Source: Nanobdellota archaeon | Lineage (GTDB): Archaea > Nanobdellota > Nanobdellia > Tiddalikarchaeales > Tiddalikarchaeaceae | Direction of reading: 5' to 3' | Assembly (NCBI GenBank): GCA_016931175.1 | Contig: JAFGFH010000021.1 | Coordinates: 1-42,556 of the forward strand | DNA: 42,556 bases | Shown here: one piece after another, positions 28,085 to 37,013 of the stretch | Layout: the number at the start of each line of letters is the position of its first letter | Position numbering within the stretch: position 1 is the stretch's first letter | The notes under the pieces: model-generated | Seen by the model: only the letters and a program-made list of their open reading frames with translations | What the model was told of the DNA's origin: nothing | The model's database searches: none | Position numbers and translations under genes: made by a program

Positions 28085-28914
28085 TTTTGTATAACCTCTG
28101 ATGCTTTAATAATCTTATCACAATCCTCCCTAATCCTTCTGACTTCATCATTGTTCAAACCAATCTTTCTGAGAAGAGAATCGCTGACCTTAATAACCTC
28201 TGTGATTAAGAGTATGTTATTCTTGCTGAGCAAGCTGAAGGTTCTCTTAGAAACACTTGGCAGTAAAGTAACAGGGTAGTAATGGAACTTGTCAACTATG
28301 TAGCTTAAACTATCCTTGCCTTTATGCTTCCAGCTTATCATCTTAATATCCCAATAATCCGCGTACTTTAAACAATCATCTGAGAACTTAGTATTAGTAG
28401 CAATCCACAACTGTTTAAAATTATTGCTTTTCCTCTTCCTGCCTGCCTCAACAAGGTCAAGAAACCTGGCGTGAGAATATAACACGTCCTTAATACTCGT
28501 AGTTATCCCCCCGCTGTTGTGATACTTGCATTCTATGAAGAAATCGCTTCCTACAACATCCAACTCGTGAGGGATGGTCATGCTCTCATAAACCTGCCGC
28601 GTCTCAACCAGAGTTCCCTGCTGGATTAATATCTTTGCAATGAAGTCTTCAAACGCGTAACCGTCAGGGCCAAGACTCATAATTGACTGTTTAAGACTGT
28701 AAATGCTGGCAGCGTACTTGTTCTCGTACTTCTTAACGAGTTTGTAAATCAAGCGGTACAATCTATCAGTTGATATTAAATCATAATTCTTTTCAAGAAT
28801 CTTGTTAATAACGGTTTCTATAGTCTTCTCGCTAACACCGCTGTTCCTTAAACTATTCTCAACCTTGCTGGTATCAAACTCTTCAACCTCACCGTTCCTC
28901 TTAGTAACCCTCAT
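28081..28914 (-). CDS. ATP-cone domain fused to PD-(D/E)XK (Mrr-like) nuclease, C-terminal HhH-like region
   Basis: VTKRNGEVEEFDTSKVENSLRNSGV...YAASIYSLKQSI (ATP-cone); FEDFIAKILIQQG...HELDVVGSDFFIECKYH (D...ECK); C-terminal ITEVIKVSDSLLRKIGLNNDEV HhH-like. Confidence 0.82.
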   Translation of the reverse strand: MRVTKRNGEVEEFDTSKVENSLRNSGVSEKTIETVINKILEKNYDLISTDRLYRLIYKLVKKYENKYAASIYSLKQSIMSLGPDGYAFEDFIAKILIQQGTLVETRQVYESMTIPHELDVVGSDFFIECKYHNSGGITTSIKDVLYSHARFLDLVEAGRKRKSNNFKQLWIATNTKFSDDCLKYADYWDIKMISWKHKGKDSLSYIVDKFHYYPVTLLPSVSKRTFSLLSKNNILLITEVIKVSDSLLRKIGLNNDEVRRIREDCDKIIKASEVIQK

Positions 28915-28950
28915 AGTAATAGAATAGTTTAAACCAGTAAATTAAAAGCC

Positions 28951-31776
28951 TTACTGCTTTAATCTAATACCAGCACTAACCTTTGCATCGTTAATCTTGA
29001 ACTCTTTCATCTTAGGCAAACTCTCGTGCTTAACACTATCTGCTTGCACGGATTTCATAATACTCTTCTTATGCTCTTCAAAACTCTTATTAATCAAATC
29101 ATCACCAGACTTCAAGTAGAGTATTACCCTGTCCTTAATCGTTAACTTCATCTCTTTCCTTAAATTATTCAAATGCCTTACAAGCTCCCTTGCAATGCCT
29201 TCTCTTTGAAGTTCAGGAGTGATAACAGTGTCCAATTCAACATTAAACCCGGTTCCCTTCTTGAAGATAACACTCTTAACATTCAACTCGTCCTTGATTA
29301 ATTCAACGTATTCCTTGCTTAAAGCATCACACACAACTGTTAAAGTGTTTAAAGCCTGCTTTACAGGAATCTTATTCTTATCCCTCTCATCCAAAGCTTT
29401 GCTAGTAATCTGCTTAACAATCTTCATATTATCAGTAACTGCTTCGCTTATCAATAATGAATCGAATAAAGGCCAAGTGTCCAAGTGAACGCTCTCAAAC
29501 AAGTCCTTGTTTAAACCTCTGAATCTTTGGTAAATCTCTTCAGTAATGAAAGGAGTAACTGGCGCCATTACTTTAATAGTATTCATTAAAGCGTAAGCAA
29601 GCGTCTTAACTGCGGGTTTGTCGCCGTCTCTTAACCTGTCCCTGCTTCTTCTCAAATACCAAGTGCTTAACTCGTCAATGTATTCTATTATTAACTCGCA
29701 CGTCTTCAAAGTGTCATAATCATTCAAGGAATTAGTAGTGTTCATTACTAACTCATTAGTCCTGCTTATAATCCACTGGTCGAGAACGTTCTTTGAAGAA
29801 GAATCATTAAACTCCTTATTATTCCCGCAGAACATGAAGTAAAAGTTTGCAACATTGCCCAGCAATAAGACTACTTTCCTGTAAACCTCTTTCAAGCCTT
29901 CTTCTTTGAAGTTAATATCCTGCCCTCTCATAACTTGTGAATACATGAGGAAGAAGCGCATAGCATCAGCGCCGTACTTGTCAAACATGATATTAGGGTC
30001 TGGGAAGTTCTTCTTGGATTTGCTCATTTTCTGCCCGTCAGCAGCTAAAATGTTGCCAGTGACTACGACGTTCTTGAAAGGCGGTTTTTTAAGTATTAAA
30101 ACTCCTATGACGTGCATGTAATAAAACCAAGCCCTTACCTGCGCAATATACTCTGAGACAAAATCAGCAGGATAGTTAGTCTTGAACCATTCATTGTTCT
30201 CAAAAGGGTAATGTTTTGCAGCGTAAGGCATGCTACCGCTCTCAAACCAGCAGTCAATAACCTCAGGAATCCTCGTCATTGTTCCAAAACACTTGCTGCA
30301 CTTCAAGTGAATCTTATCAACACTGTCCTTGTGCAAATCAACAACCTTGCCTAATTTTTCAACACTCTTCTCTCTTAACTCTTCAATACTGCCTATTACT
30401 TCAATTTTGCCGCACTTACTGCACCTCCAAACAGGGATTGCAGTAGCCCAGAACCTGTTCCTGCTAATAGTCCAGTCAGGAGCAGTCTCTATAATATACT
30501 TGAAACTGCCCTCTTTCAATGTTTCAGGATACCAGTTAATCAGCTTGGCTTGTCTTAAAAGTTCAGGCTTAACCTTTTGAATATTAATAAACCAGGAATC
30601 AACAGCGTTGTAAATCAACGCTGTCTCGCACCTGTAACAGAAAGGGTAAGAGTGCGTGTGGTCCTTAGCAGAGAATAATAAACCCTTGCTTTCCAAGTCT
30701 TTCAATACTTCCTTGTCAACCTTCTTAAACCATAAACCTTTCCAATCATCAGGACCAACTTCTAACTTTCCCTTGTCATTAATGTGCTGAATCATCGGCA
30801 GCTTGTATTTCTTAATCATTTCAAAATCGAACTCACCGTATAATGCCATGTGAACAATACCTGTACCTTCTTCAGAACTGACCTGTTCTCCGCCGTCAAT
30901 AACAGTGTAAGCGTTAGGTTCACTGATTAACTTGTACAAAGGAGTGTAATGCTTGCCTAACAACTTCTTGCCCTTAAAGGTTTCCAGAACCTTATAACTC
31001 TCCTTAACAGATTCCAACCTGTCTTTCGCGATTATCAAACTCTCTTTTCCAACCTTAATCTTAACATAATCCATCTTTGAATTAACAGCTAATCCAACAT
31101 TGCCTATTAGTGTCCAAGGAGTCGTAGTCCACGCCAGTATAGAAGCATCCTCTTTATCCAGTTTGAACTTAACAACCGGACTCTTGTCAGTAACATCCTT
31201 GTAACTCTTGTCCATAGCAATCTCAGCCTTTGCAACAGGAGTCTCACACCTCGGGCAATACATTAGTATCTTCTTGCCCTCGTAAACGTAACCGTCATCG
31301 TATAATTTCTTGAATATCCACCAAATAGTCTCCATGTAAGTATTATCCATAGTCTTGTAACTATTATCAAACTCTATCCACTTGCCCATCCTGTCAACTA
31401 TCTTACCCCACTCTTTTGCGAAGAATAAGACCTTACTCCTGCAGAACGCGTTAAACTTGTCAACTCCGTACTCTTCAATACCTTTCTTCTCCTTAATACC
31501 TAACTCCTTCTCTGCAATATTCTCAATAGGCAAACCGTGGCAATCCCAACCCCACTTTCTCTCACACCTGAAACCCTTCATAGTCCAATACCTTGGGAAG
31601 ACGTCCTTGCTAGTCAAGCCGAGTATGTGGCCGTAGTGAGGCAGTCCTGTAGCGAAAGGAGGACCGTCATAGAAAACGTACTGCTTGTTAAGACTCCTGT
31701 TATCAACGCTTTTCTTAAATATCTTATTCTTCTTCCAAAACTCGAGTATATTCTTCTCAGTCTCCAAATGAGTCAT
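28951..31776 (-). CDS. ileS: Isoleucyl-tRNA synthetase
   Basis: FYDGPPFATGLPHYGHILG (HIGH), WGWDCHGLPIE, DGQKMSKSKKNFPDP (KMSKS). Confidence 0.97.
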   Translation of the reverse strand: MTHLETEKNILEFWKKNKIFKKSVDNRSLNKQYVFYDGPPFATGLPHYGHILGLTSKDVFPRYWTMKGFRCERKWGWDCHGLPIENIAEKELGIKEKKGIEEYGVDKFNAFCRSKVLFFAKEWGKIVDRMGKWIEFDNSYKTMDNTYMETIWWIFKKLYDDGYVYEGKKILMYCPRCETPVAKAEIAMDKSYKDVTDKSPVVKFKLDKEDASILAWTTTPWTLIGNVGLAVNSKMDYVKIKVGKESLIIAKDRLESVKESYKVLETFKGKKLLGKHYTPLYKLISEPNAYTVIDGGEQVSSEEGTGIVHMALYGEFDFEMIKKYKLPMIQHINDKGKLEVGPDDWKGLWFKKVDKEVLKDLESKGLLFSAKDHTHSYPFCYRCETALIYNAVDSWFINIQKVKPELLRQAKLINWYPETLKEGSFKYIIETAPDWTISRNRFWATAIPVWRCSKCGKIEVIGSIEELREKSVEKLGKVVDLHKDSVDKIHLKCSKCFGTMTRIPEVIDCWFESGSMPYAAKHYPFENNEWFKTNYPADFVSEYIAQVRAWFYYMHVIGVLILKKPPFKNVVVTGNILAADGQKMSKSKKNFPDPNIMFDKYGADAMRFFLMYSQVMRGQDINFKEEGLKEVYRKVVLLLGNVANFYFMFCGNNKEFNDSSSKNVLDQWIISRTNELVMNTTNSLNDYDTLKTCELIIEYIDELSTWYLRRSRDRLRDGDKPAVKTLAYALMNTIKVMAPVTPFITEEIYQRFRGLNKDLFESVHLDTWPLFDSLLISEAVTDNMKIVKQITSKALDERDKNKIPVKQALNTLTVVCDALSKEYVELIKDELNVKSVIFKKGTGFNVELDTVITPELQREGIARELVRHLNNLRKEMKLTIKDRVILYLKSGDDLINKSFEEHKKSIMKSVQADSVKHESLPKMKEFKINDAKVSAGIRLKQ

Positions 31777-31822
31777 AATATTAAAAATAGTAATTTTGCT
31801 CTTATTTAAGCCTTTTTGATTT

Positions 31823-32425
31823 TTAAACAGCTAAAGCCTTTGTTTTAATAATCTTGTAAGACCTGTAAATTAAACCAATAACTGCCATTACTAGAAAAAC
31901 GCTGCTAGTAACAACCATTAATTCATTGTTGAAATCAGTGCCTATGCTCTTAGCATGGAAGTAGATTAAGAAGAATAAAGCGTAATTGAACAAGTGAATT
32001 ATTTTCCAAACATTATAATCATACCTTACTTTGAAGAAGTATTTCAAGTCACTGGTGAAGACAGTAATAATCATAACGTATAAAGCAATAACTCCAAGAA
32101 CTACTCCTAAACTAGCTTCGAGCATTAACACGTCCAATAATCCGAGACTGTAAGCCTTAACCATGCCGTGAACTAAAGCAAGGAATAAGGTGAACAAGCC
32201 CAAGTAATTATGAGATTTGAAAACTATTAAAGGATTAAAATTGTTCTTAAAAAAATTTCTGAAACTGCCAAGCATTAACTGCACGAAAGTGTTCACGAAA
32301 GCAACCAATCCAATCAAGCGCAGGTAAAAAGAAGCAGTATTTGAAAAGTTAGAGAAAACTAAAACTAGCGGGATAATATACGCAGTTAATAATCCTAGTA
32401 TAACCAATAATTTAACCAATTTCAT
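31823..32425 (-). CDS. Ferric reductase-like transmembrane protein
   Basis: HNYLGLFTLFLALVHGMVKAYS...WKIIHLFNYALFFLIYFHAKSIG: His pairs in TM helices. Confidence 0.7.
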   Translation of the reverse strand: MKLVKLLVILGLLTAYIIPLVLVFSNFSNTASFYLRLIGLVAFVNTFVQLMLGSFRNFFKNNFNPLIVFKSHNYLGLFTLFLALVHGMVKAYSLGLLDVLMLEASLGVVLGVIALYVMIITVFTSDLKYFFKVRYDYNVWKIIHLFNYALFFLIYFHAKSIGTDFNNELMVVTSSVFLVMAVIGLIYRSYKIIKTKALAV

Positions 32426-32457
32426 AACTTGAAGAACGTATTGATATTTTTTATAAG

Positions 32458-32862
32458 TTATTGCTCTATTATTACAGGAAAACTAACATCCTCTCTAGTA
32501 ACCTTTGAAACCCCGCTCGCCATTGTTTCCTTTTTCCTGCCGAACTGCCAAGAACCTTTAGGAAAATTCTCGAAACCGTTCCTGAAAGGTATTAAGTAAA
32601 CCCATCCAAAATCGTGGACATTCTCCTCTTTAAAACCTTCAATTCTTAACTCTAAAGGAGACGATTCACTGACAAAATAACGGTATATTAAAGTAGAACC
32701 CTTGTTTGAGTAAATAGCCTTCAAAACAGCTATTTGAGGATTATCAGTTGCGTAAACCCAGCCATCTCTTCCAGGATTAATGCACCACCCAAACATTTTA
32801 GGAGAACCGTGAAGCAAGTAGCCCAGTTCTACCATTCGAGTTAAGTGTTCAACTACTCCCAT
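32458..32862 (-). CDS. Uncharacterised protein with ADP-ribosyltransferase-like HGSP/YATD motifs
   Basis: GYLLHGSPKMFGWCINPGRDGWVYATDNPQIAVLKAIYSN resembles ART-fold H/Y motifs; weak. Confidence 0.5.
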   Translation of the reverse strand: MGVVEHLTRMVELGYLLHGSPKMFGWCINPGRDGWVYATDNPQIAVLKAIYSNKGSTLIYRYFVSESSPLELRIEGFKEENVHDFGWVYLIPFRNGFENFPKGSWQFGRKKETMASGVSKVTREDVSFPVIIEQ

Positions 32863-32912
32863 GATATAAAATACGAGAAAATCCTGCTTAAAAATCTTAT
32901 GTAGTAGAACTC

Positions 32913-33662
32913 TTAATCGTTATCTACTCTTGGCGCTAATATAAACGCTAGTGAGAGTTTGTCCTGCGTCTTGTACTCAATCTCCATCAAGTAATTAGTC
33001 TTGAACCTGATGCGCGTATCCTCGCTGACTTTATCCCCGCGCATTATCTTCTCCAAATACTCTAACGAGTACTTAGATGACTGCTCCTCTTTGTAAGTCA
33101 AATTCTTCAATGCAGGACTGTCCTTTGTCAACTCCTGCTTAACATTGTTCAAGTCACCTGATGCGCTGATAACGAACTTGTTAGGAGTAACCGTGAACAA
33201 GGCGCAGTCACTGACCATCTGGCAGTTCTTAACCGCTTCCCTTAAAACGTTATTGTCTAATATTATCTCGCCCACGAATTCAGGAACTGGAATCTTCTGC
33301 TCTTTTTCAGGATTCTCTAATAATGCAACAACGAATTCCCTGTTCATGCTGCCCTTCATTGAAATCTTCAAACTGCCAGTCTCAGACTGGAGTTCAATAA
33401 TCACCTTATCACTCTGCCTTGCCCTCTTCAACACTTCAAGGAAGTAATCAAGATTAACTGTTAATTTAACATTGCTTGGAACCTCGTACTGGGTGAAACA
33501 GGTTGGAAGCATCTGCAATACAGTCATTGCAACAACGGCGGGGTCAATAGCTTTCAAAACCATGCCCTTGGGTGAGAACTCGAATGTGGCTTCATTAATC
33601 AAACCACTTATAGCATCAAGGCTGTCCCTAAGCAATGTTACATCATTCATTACAATCTTCAT
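32913..33662 (-). CDS. pcn: DNA polymerase sliding clamp (PCNA)
   Basis: LLRDSLDAISGLINEATFEFSPKGMVLKAIDPAVVAMTVL...LNNVKQEL...IEYKTQDKLSLAFILAPRVDND. Confidence 0.95.
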   Translation of the reverse strand: MKIVMNDVTLLRDSLDAISGLINEATFEFSPKGMVLKAIDPAVVAMTVLQMLPTCFTQYEVPSNVKLTVNLDYFLEVLKRARQSDKVIIELQSETGSLKISMKGSMNREFVVALLENPEKEQKIPVPEFVGEIILDNNVLREAVKNCQMVSDCALFTVTPNKFVISASGDLNNVKQELTKDSPALKNLTYKEEQSSKYSLEYLEKIMRGDKVSEDTRIRFKTNYLMEIEYKTQDKLSLAFILAPRVDND

Positions 33663-33744
33663 AGTTTATTCTGCCCCCCTTCTGTTTCTGTAAGTATAAT
33701 GATATGAAAAATACCCTGCTTTAAAAATCTTTATATTCAAACTC

Positions 33745-33936
33745 TTAAGAAAAATTGCCCATGAATAATAATACCTTAACGAACTTCTTAACCTTGTCAA
33801 AAAATCTCCCGAATCCTAAGAATCCGTACCTGAAAGCGTGAACCAAGTGGCAGAGGATGAATCCTGCAAGGAAAACAATAGCGCTTGATGTAGGATTATC
33901 ACTAAGCATTGTTAAAATATCATCTATTAATGCCAT
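33745..33936 (-). CDS. Small single-TM protein
   Basis: 63-aa ORF with one hydrophobic helix in an otherwise empty slot. Confidence 0.4.
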   Translation of the reverse strand: MALIDDILTMLSDNPTSSAIVFLAGFILCHLVHAFRYGFLGFGRFFDKVKKFVKVLLFMGNFS

Positions 33937-33963
33937 GAGTAAAAAATAATAGCCACTCTTTTA

Positions 33964-34326
33964 TTAAACTTTTGATAAGTCTAAAAACTTGTTATAATAT
34001 TCAATGTTTAAACCGTTAAAGTCTTGAACAATCTCTCCCCTGAGTTCGAAACCGTCCTCGAAGCCCATAACTAAACCAATAACTCTAACAATCTTTCCCA
34101 ATTTCAAGTCCTTTAATTGAGCCTCATTGTTTAATAACACGCTAACCTTGTCTGTGCCGTCATCAATTGTGAAGAACAAACTCTTACTGTCAATGTCTAC
34201 AACAGTTCCGATTATTGAAACCCTTAAATCCTCTTCTTTTTTAATACTGGATATCTTTCTTATCTTAGCAACCGCTCTCTTCTTAGTATTATCCTTTTCT
34301 TTCTCCATTACGAGTAATCCCTCCAA
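33964..34326 (-). CDS. OB-fold nucleic acid binding protein
   Basis: VSIIGTVVDIDSKSLFFTIDDGTDKVSVLLNNEAQLKDLKLGKIVRVIGLVMGFEDGFELRGEIVQDF: OB-fold pattern. Confidence 0.8.
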   Translation of the reverse strand: MEGLLVMEKEKDNTKKRAVAKIRKISSIKKEEDLRVSIIGTVVDIDSKSLFFTIDDGTDKVSVLLNNEAQLKDLKLGKIVRVIGLVMGFEDGFELRGEIVQDFNGLNIEYYNKFLDLSKV

Positions 34327-34625
34327 GTGTGCTCACAAGCAACGCATCTGAAGAACTTAGTTGCAGGCTCATCAGCAGCCCTGGTTTGAATAATCCAGTA
34401 AAAAGCCTTCATCTTACCGCACTTAGGGCACTTCTGCCTAACAGTAGGCAACTCATCAGCCTCCTTCTTGTCAACAAAGTATAACTTATCCTTTTTAGGA
34501 TTAACGCTGACTATTTTGATATCACTGCTCCTGCTGCTCGTTCCGCACTTCCTGCAGATAAACTTAACCTTTCCCTTTTCATTCTTTTCAGGTATTAGAA
34601 GACTTTTGCACTTTTTGCAAAACAT
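34308..34625 (-). CDS. tfs: Transcription factor S (archaeal TFIIS-like)
   Basis: MFCKKCKSLLIPEK...FICRKCG and CPKCGKMKAFYWIIQTRAADEPATKFFRCVACEHTWRDYS. Confidence 0.95.
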   Translation of the reverse strand: MFCKKCKSLLIPEKNEKGKVKFICRKCGTSSRSSDIKIVSVNPKKDKLYFVDKKEADELPTVRQKCPKCGKMKAFYWIIQTRAADEPATKFFRCVACEHTWRDYS

Positions 34626-34661
34626 AACTCAATTCAAGATGGACTGGACTTATAAACTTAT

Positions 34662-35192
34662 CTATATCCCAAGCAAGAGATACATCCAATACCTCGGCAA
34701 ACCAATTAAAGGAAGCTTAATAAAAGCTTCACCAAGTATTTCATTAATATTCTGGTCAAAAACGTAACTAACAGGGTTATTATCTCCTTTAGTGGTTAAG
34801 TTTTCAACATTCACTAATCTGTGAACCAGTTTGTCAGGATAGTAAGGGCTGTAAAAGACTATAACGTCGCCTACTTCGTAAGAATCCTTCTCCTTCACTA
34901 GTATAACATCACCAACGTTTAAACCATTACTGTGAGGAAAGTGTTCAATCTCATCAGCAGTATAGTTCAATTTTTCAAAATAATCATAATAATAATATTG
35001 TTCAAAACCGGCGTGCTCCATGCTTGGAGTCATAATCGCTACAACATCACTTAGTCCTGTAATGAAAAGAAAAGCAGGGAATAATACGTACTTGAAAGCG
35101 AAATAAGTGATTATTATAAAGAATACGTAACTGATTAAGCTGTTGTCCTCCCAGTAGAACTTCCAGAACTTCTTAAACACGTTCTCTTTCAT
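34662..35192 (-). CDS. Signal peptidase I, archaeal/S26B type
   Basis: IMTPSMEH (catalytic Ser), VGDVIVFYSPYYPDKLVHRLVNV (His in place of bacterial Lys), TKGDNNP. Confidence 0.9.
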   Translation of the reverse strand: MKENVFKKFWKFYWEDNSLISYVFFIIITYFAFKYVLFPAFLFITGLSDVVAIMTPSMEHAGFEQYYYYDYFEKLNYTADEIEHFPHSNGLNVGDVILVKEKDSYEVGDVIVFYSPYYPDKLVHRLVNVENLTTKGDNNPVSYVFDQNINEILGEAFIKLPLIGLPRYWMYLLLGI

Positions 35193-35446
35193 TTTATTAT
35201 TAGAGATTTCAAGTCCTTAATAGCCTCGTTAATACTGTTCTTAAGAACCTTCTTAGGGTCTCCTTTCTTGGTTCTAACAATTAAGGTACTCTTGTTTATT
35301 AAAGGATGAGGCTTGTTATAACCAGCGAATTCAACATCACTGTCTTCTAATAACTTCTTCTTAAGCAAGTTAAGCAAGGTATGCGCGTCTCCTTCAAAGC
35401 TTAACTCGAGAAAGTTCTTCTCTTCGTTAACAACTTCAAGATTCAT
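35189..35446 (-). CDS. rpoL: DNA-directed RNA polymerase subunit L
   Basis: LELSFEGDAHTLLNLLKKKLLEDSDVEFAGYNKPHPLINKSTLIVRTKKGDPKKVL. Confidence 0.93.
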   Translation of the reverse strand: MNLEVVNEEKNFLELSFEGDAHTLLNLLKKKLLEDSDVEFAGYNKPHPLINKSTLIVRTKKGDPKKVLKNSINEAIKDLKSLIIK

Positions 35447-35471
35447 AGCTATTATTTATGGTAAAACATTT

Positions 35472-35477
35472 TTTAAA
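35472..35477. promoter_or_regulatory. Shared bidirectional TATA-like element between rpoL and nop5
   Basis: TTTAAA is self-complementary; centre is about 28 bp from the rpoL start (35446, minus) and about 26 bp from the nop5 ATG (35500, plus). Confidence 0.5.
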
Positions 35478-35499
35478 TCTTTTTATCCTTAATAATAGT

Positions 35500-36372
35500 A
35501 TGAAAAACGCTTTAGAGCTCTTTAAAAACAGGGATGTGAAGGGTTTAAGCAGTTATTACGAGAATAATACGATTATTGGCAGCTTGGACACTAGTTCACT
35601 TATACCTTCAGTATTCAAAGACTTTAAAGAGTATAAGAGTTTCATGCACGAGTTCACAGTAAAGAATAGTATAGAAGCAGTCAGGAATAGCATGGTCAAG
35701 GATGAACTCGTCAGCGTATACGTTAACTTCCTGAACGTTCTTGATGAGTTAATAAACGCTTGGTTCGAGCGAGTGTTCGAACTATTCACACTATACTATC
35801 CTGAAGCAAGCATTAAAGCGCAGGACTTGAACACGTTCACTAAGATAACCAGTATAGACAAGAACTTGCTCAGCAAATTATTCAACGTTGATATTAAGAG
35901 CATGGGTTTAAGCTTTGAAAAACAAGACGTTTTATTGTTAGAGCAGTCGATTAACACTCTTAACTCATTAATCTCTCAGAAGAGTGATTATGAGAAGAGA
36001 ACGATTGAAGTCACTGAAGAGATAGCTTTGAACACTGCCAAAGTCGCGGGAGCAATCGTTGCTGCAAAACTAATAAGCGCTGCAGGCGGATTGAAAAGGC
36101 TTTCTTTAATGCCAAGCAGCACTATACAAGTAATCGGTGCGGAGAAGGCACTATTCAGGCACTTGAGAGGCAGGAAGGCGAAGCCACCAAAGCACGGCAT
36201 AATATTCCACTCTTCTTACATCAGCGGAGTGGACTTAAAACACAGGGGTAAGATGGCAAGAGCATTAGCCAGCAAGATAAGCATCAGCTCTAAAGTGGAT
36301 TACCATAAAGGAGAAGAGATATGGCCTAAACTAGTTAAGGGTTTGGATGCTAAATTAAAGGGATTGAAATGA
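35500..36372 (+). CDS. nop5: Nop5/Nop56-related C/D box sRNP protein
   Basis: LFNVDIKSMGLSFEKQD...VAGAIVAAKLISAAGGLKRLSLMPSSTIQVIGAEKALFRHLRGRKAKPPKHGIIFHSSYI: Nop domain. ATG at 35500 preferred over the upstream ORF start at 35458. Confidence 0.95.
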   Translation: MKNALELFKNRDVKGLSSYYENNTIIGSLDTSSLIPSVFKDFKEYKSFMHEFTVKNSIEAVRNSMVKDELVSVYVNFLNVLDELINAWFERVFELFTLYYPEASIKAQDLNTFTKITSIDKNLLSKLFNVDIKSMGLSFEKQDVLLLEQSINTLNSLISQKSDYEKRTIEVTEEIALNTAKVAGAIVAAKLISAAGGLKRLSLMPSSTIQVIGAEKALFRHLRGRKAKPPKHGIIFHSSYISGVDLKHRGKMARALASKISISSKVDYHKGEEIWPKLVKGLDAKLKGLK

Positions 36373-37013
36373 ACAAGACTAATTACGCGCACGTATTCAA
36401 GCAAGGCAGTGAGTTTTACACGAAGAGCTTGGTTAAGGACCAATCTGTTTACGGAGAGAAAGTAATCGACGGATATTACAGGGAATGGGTGCCTGACAGG
36501 AGCAAACTAGGCGCTGCAATGCACAAGAATTTGAGAATCTTCCCTTTCAAAAAGGACTCAATAGTGTTATACTTAGGCGCTAGTTCCGGAACTACTTGCA
36601 GCCACATAAGTGATGTAGTAACAGAGGGTGTAATCTTCGCAGTAGATTTAGCGCCAAGAATATTCTACAAATTCGTTGAATTAAGCAAATCAAGAGAGAA
36701 CCTGATGCCAGTACTCGCGGACGCCTTGCACCCTGAAGCTTACGCTTACGTTCCCCAAGTTGACGTAGTCTTCCAGGATATTGCGCAAAGAGACCAGTTA
36801 AGCATCTTCTTCAAAAACGTTGACTTATTCCTTAAGAAGGGAGGAACAGGAATGCTCGCAGTGAAGTCAAGAAGCGTAGACGTTACCAAGAATCCTAAAG
36901 AAGTTTTCAAGACTGTGAGAACAGCATTAAAGAACAGGTACGAATTACTCGACGAGCGCGGACTCCAGCCTTTTGAGAAAGACCACATGCTCTTTGTAAT
37001 CAGAAAGAAGTAG
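36369..37013 (+). CDS. flpA: Fibrillarin-like rRNA/tRNA 2'-O-methyltransferase
   Basis: YREWVPDRSKLGAAMHKNL...VLYLGASSGTTCSHISDVV...VFAVDLAPR..., VVFQDIAQRDQ; 4-nt overlap with nop5. Confidence 0.97.
   Translation: MNKTNYAHVFKQGSEFYTKSLVKDQSVYGEKVIDGYYREWVPDRSKLGAAMHKNLRIFPFKKDSIVLYLGASSGTTCSHISDVVTEGVIFAVDLAPRIFYKFVELSKSRENLMPVLADALHPEAYAYVPQVDVVFQDIAQRDQLSIFFKNVDLFLKKGGTGMLAVKSRSVDVTKNPKEVFKTVRTALKNRYELLDERGLQPFEKDHMLFVIRKK

Noticed and set aside
29219-31809. Plus-strand ORFs opposite ileS
   Set aside because: ileS is unambiguous on the minus strand; these are shadows.
34712-34730. Inverted repeat GAAGCTT-aataa-AAGCTTC
   Set aside because: Lies inside the signal peptidase coding region with no regulatory context; likely chance in AT-rich DNA.
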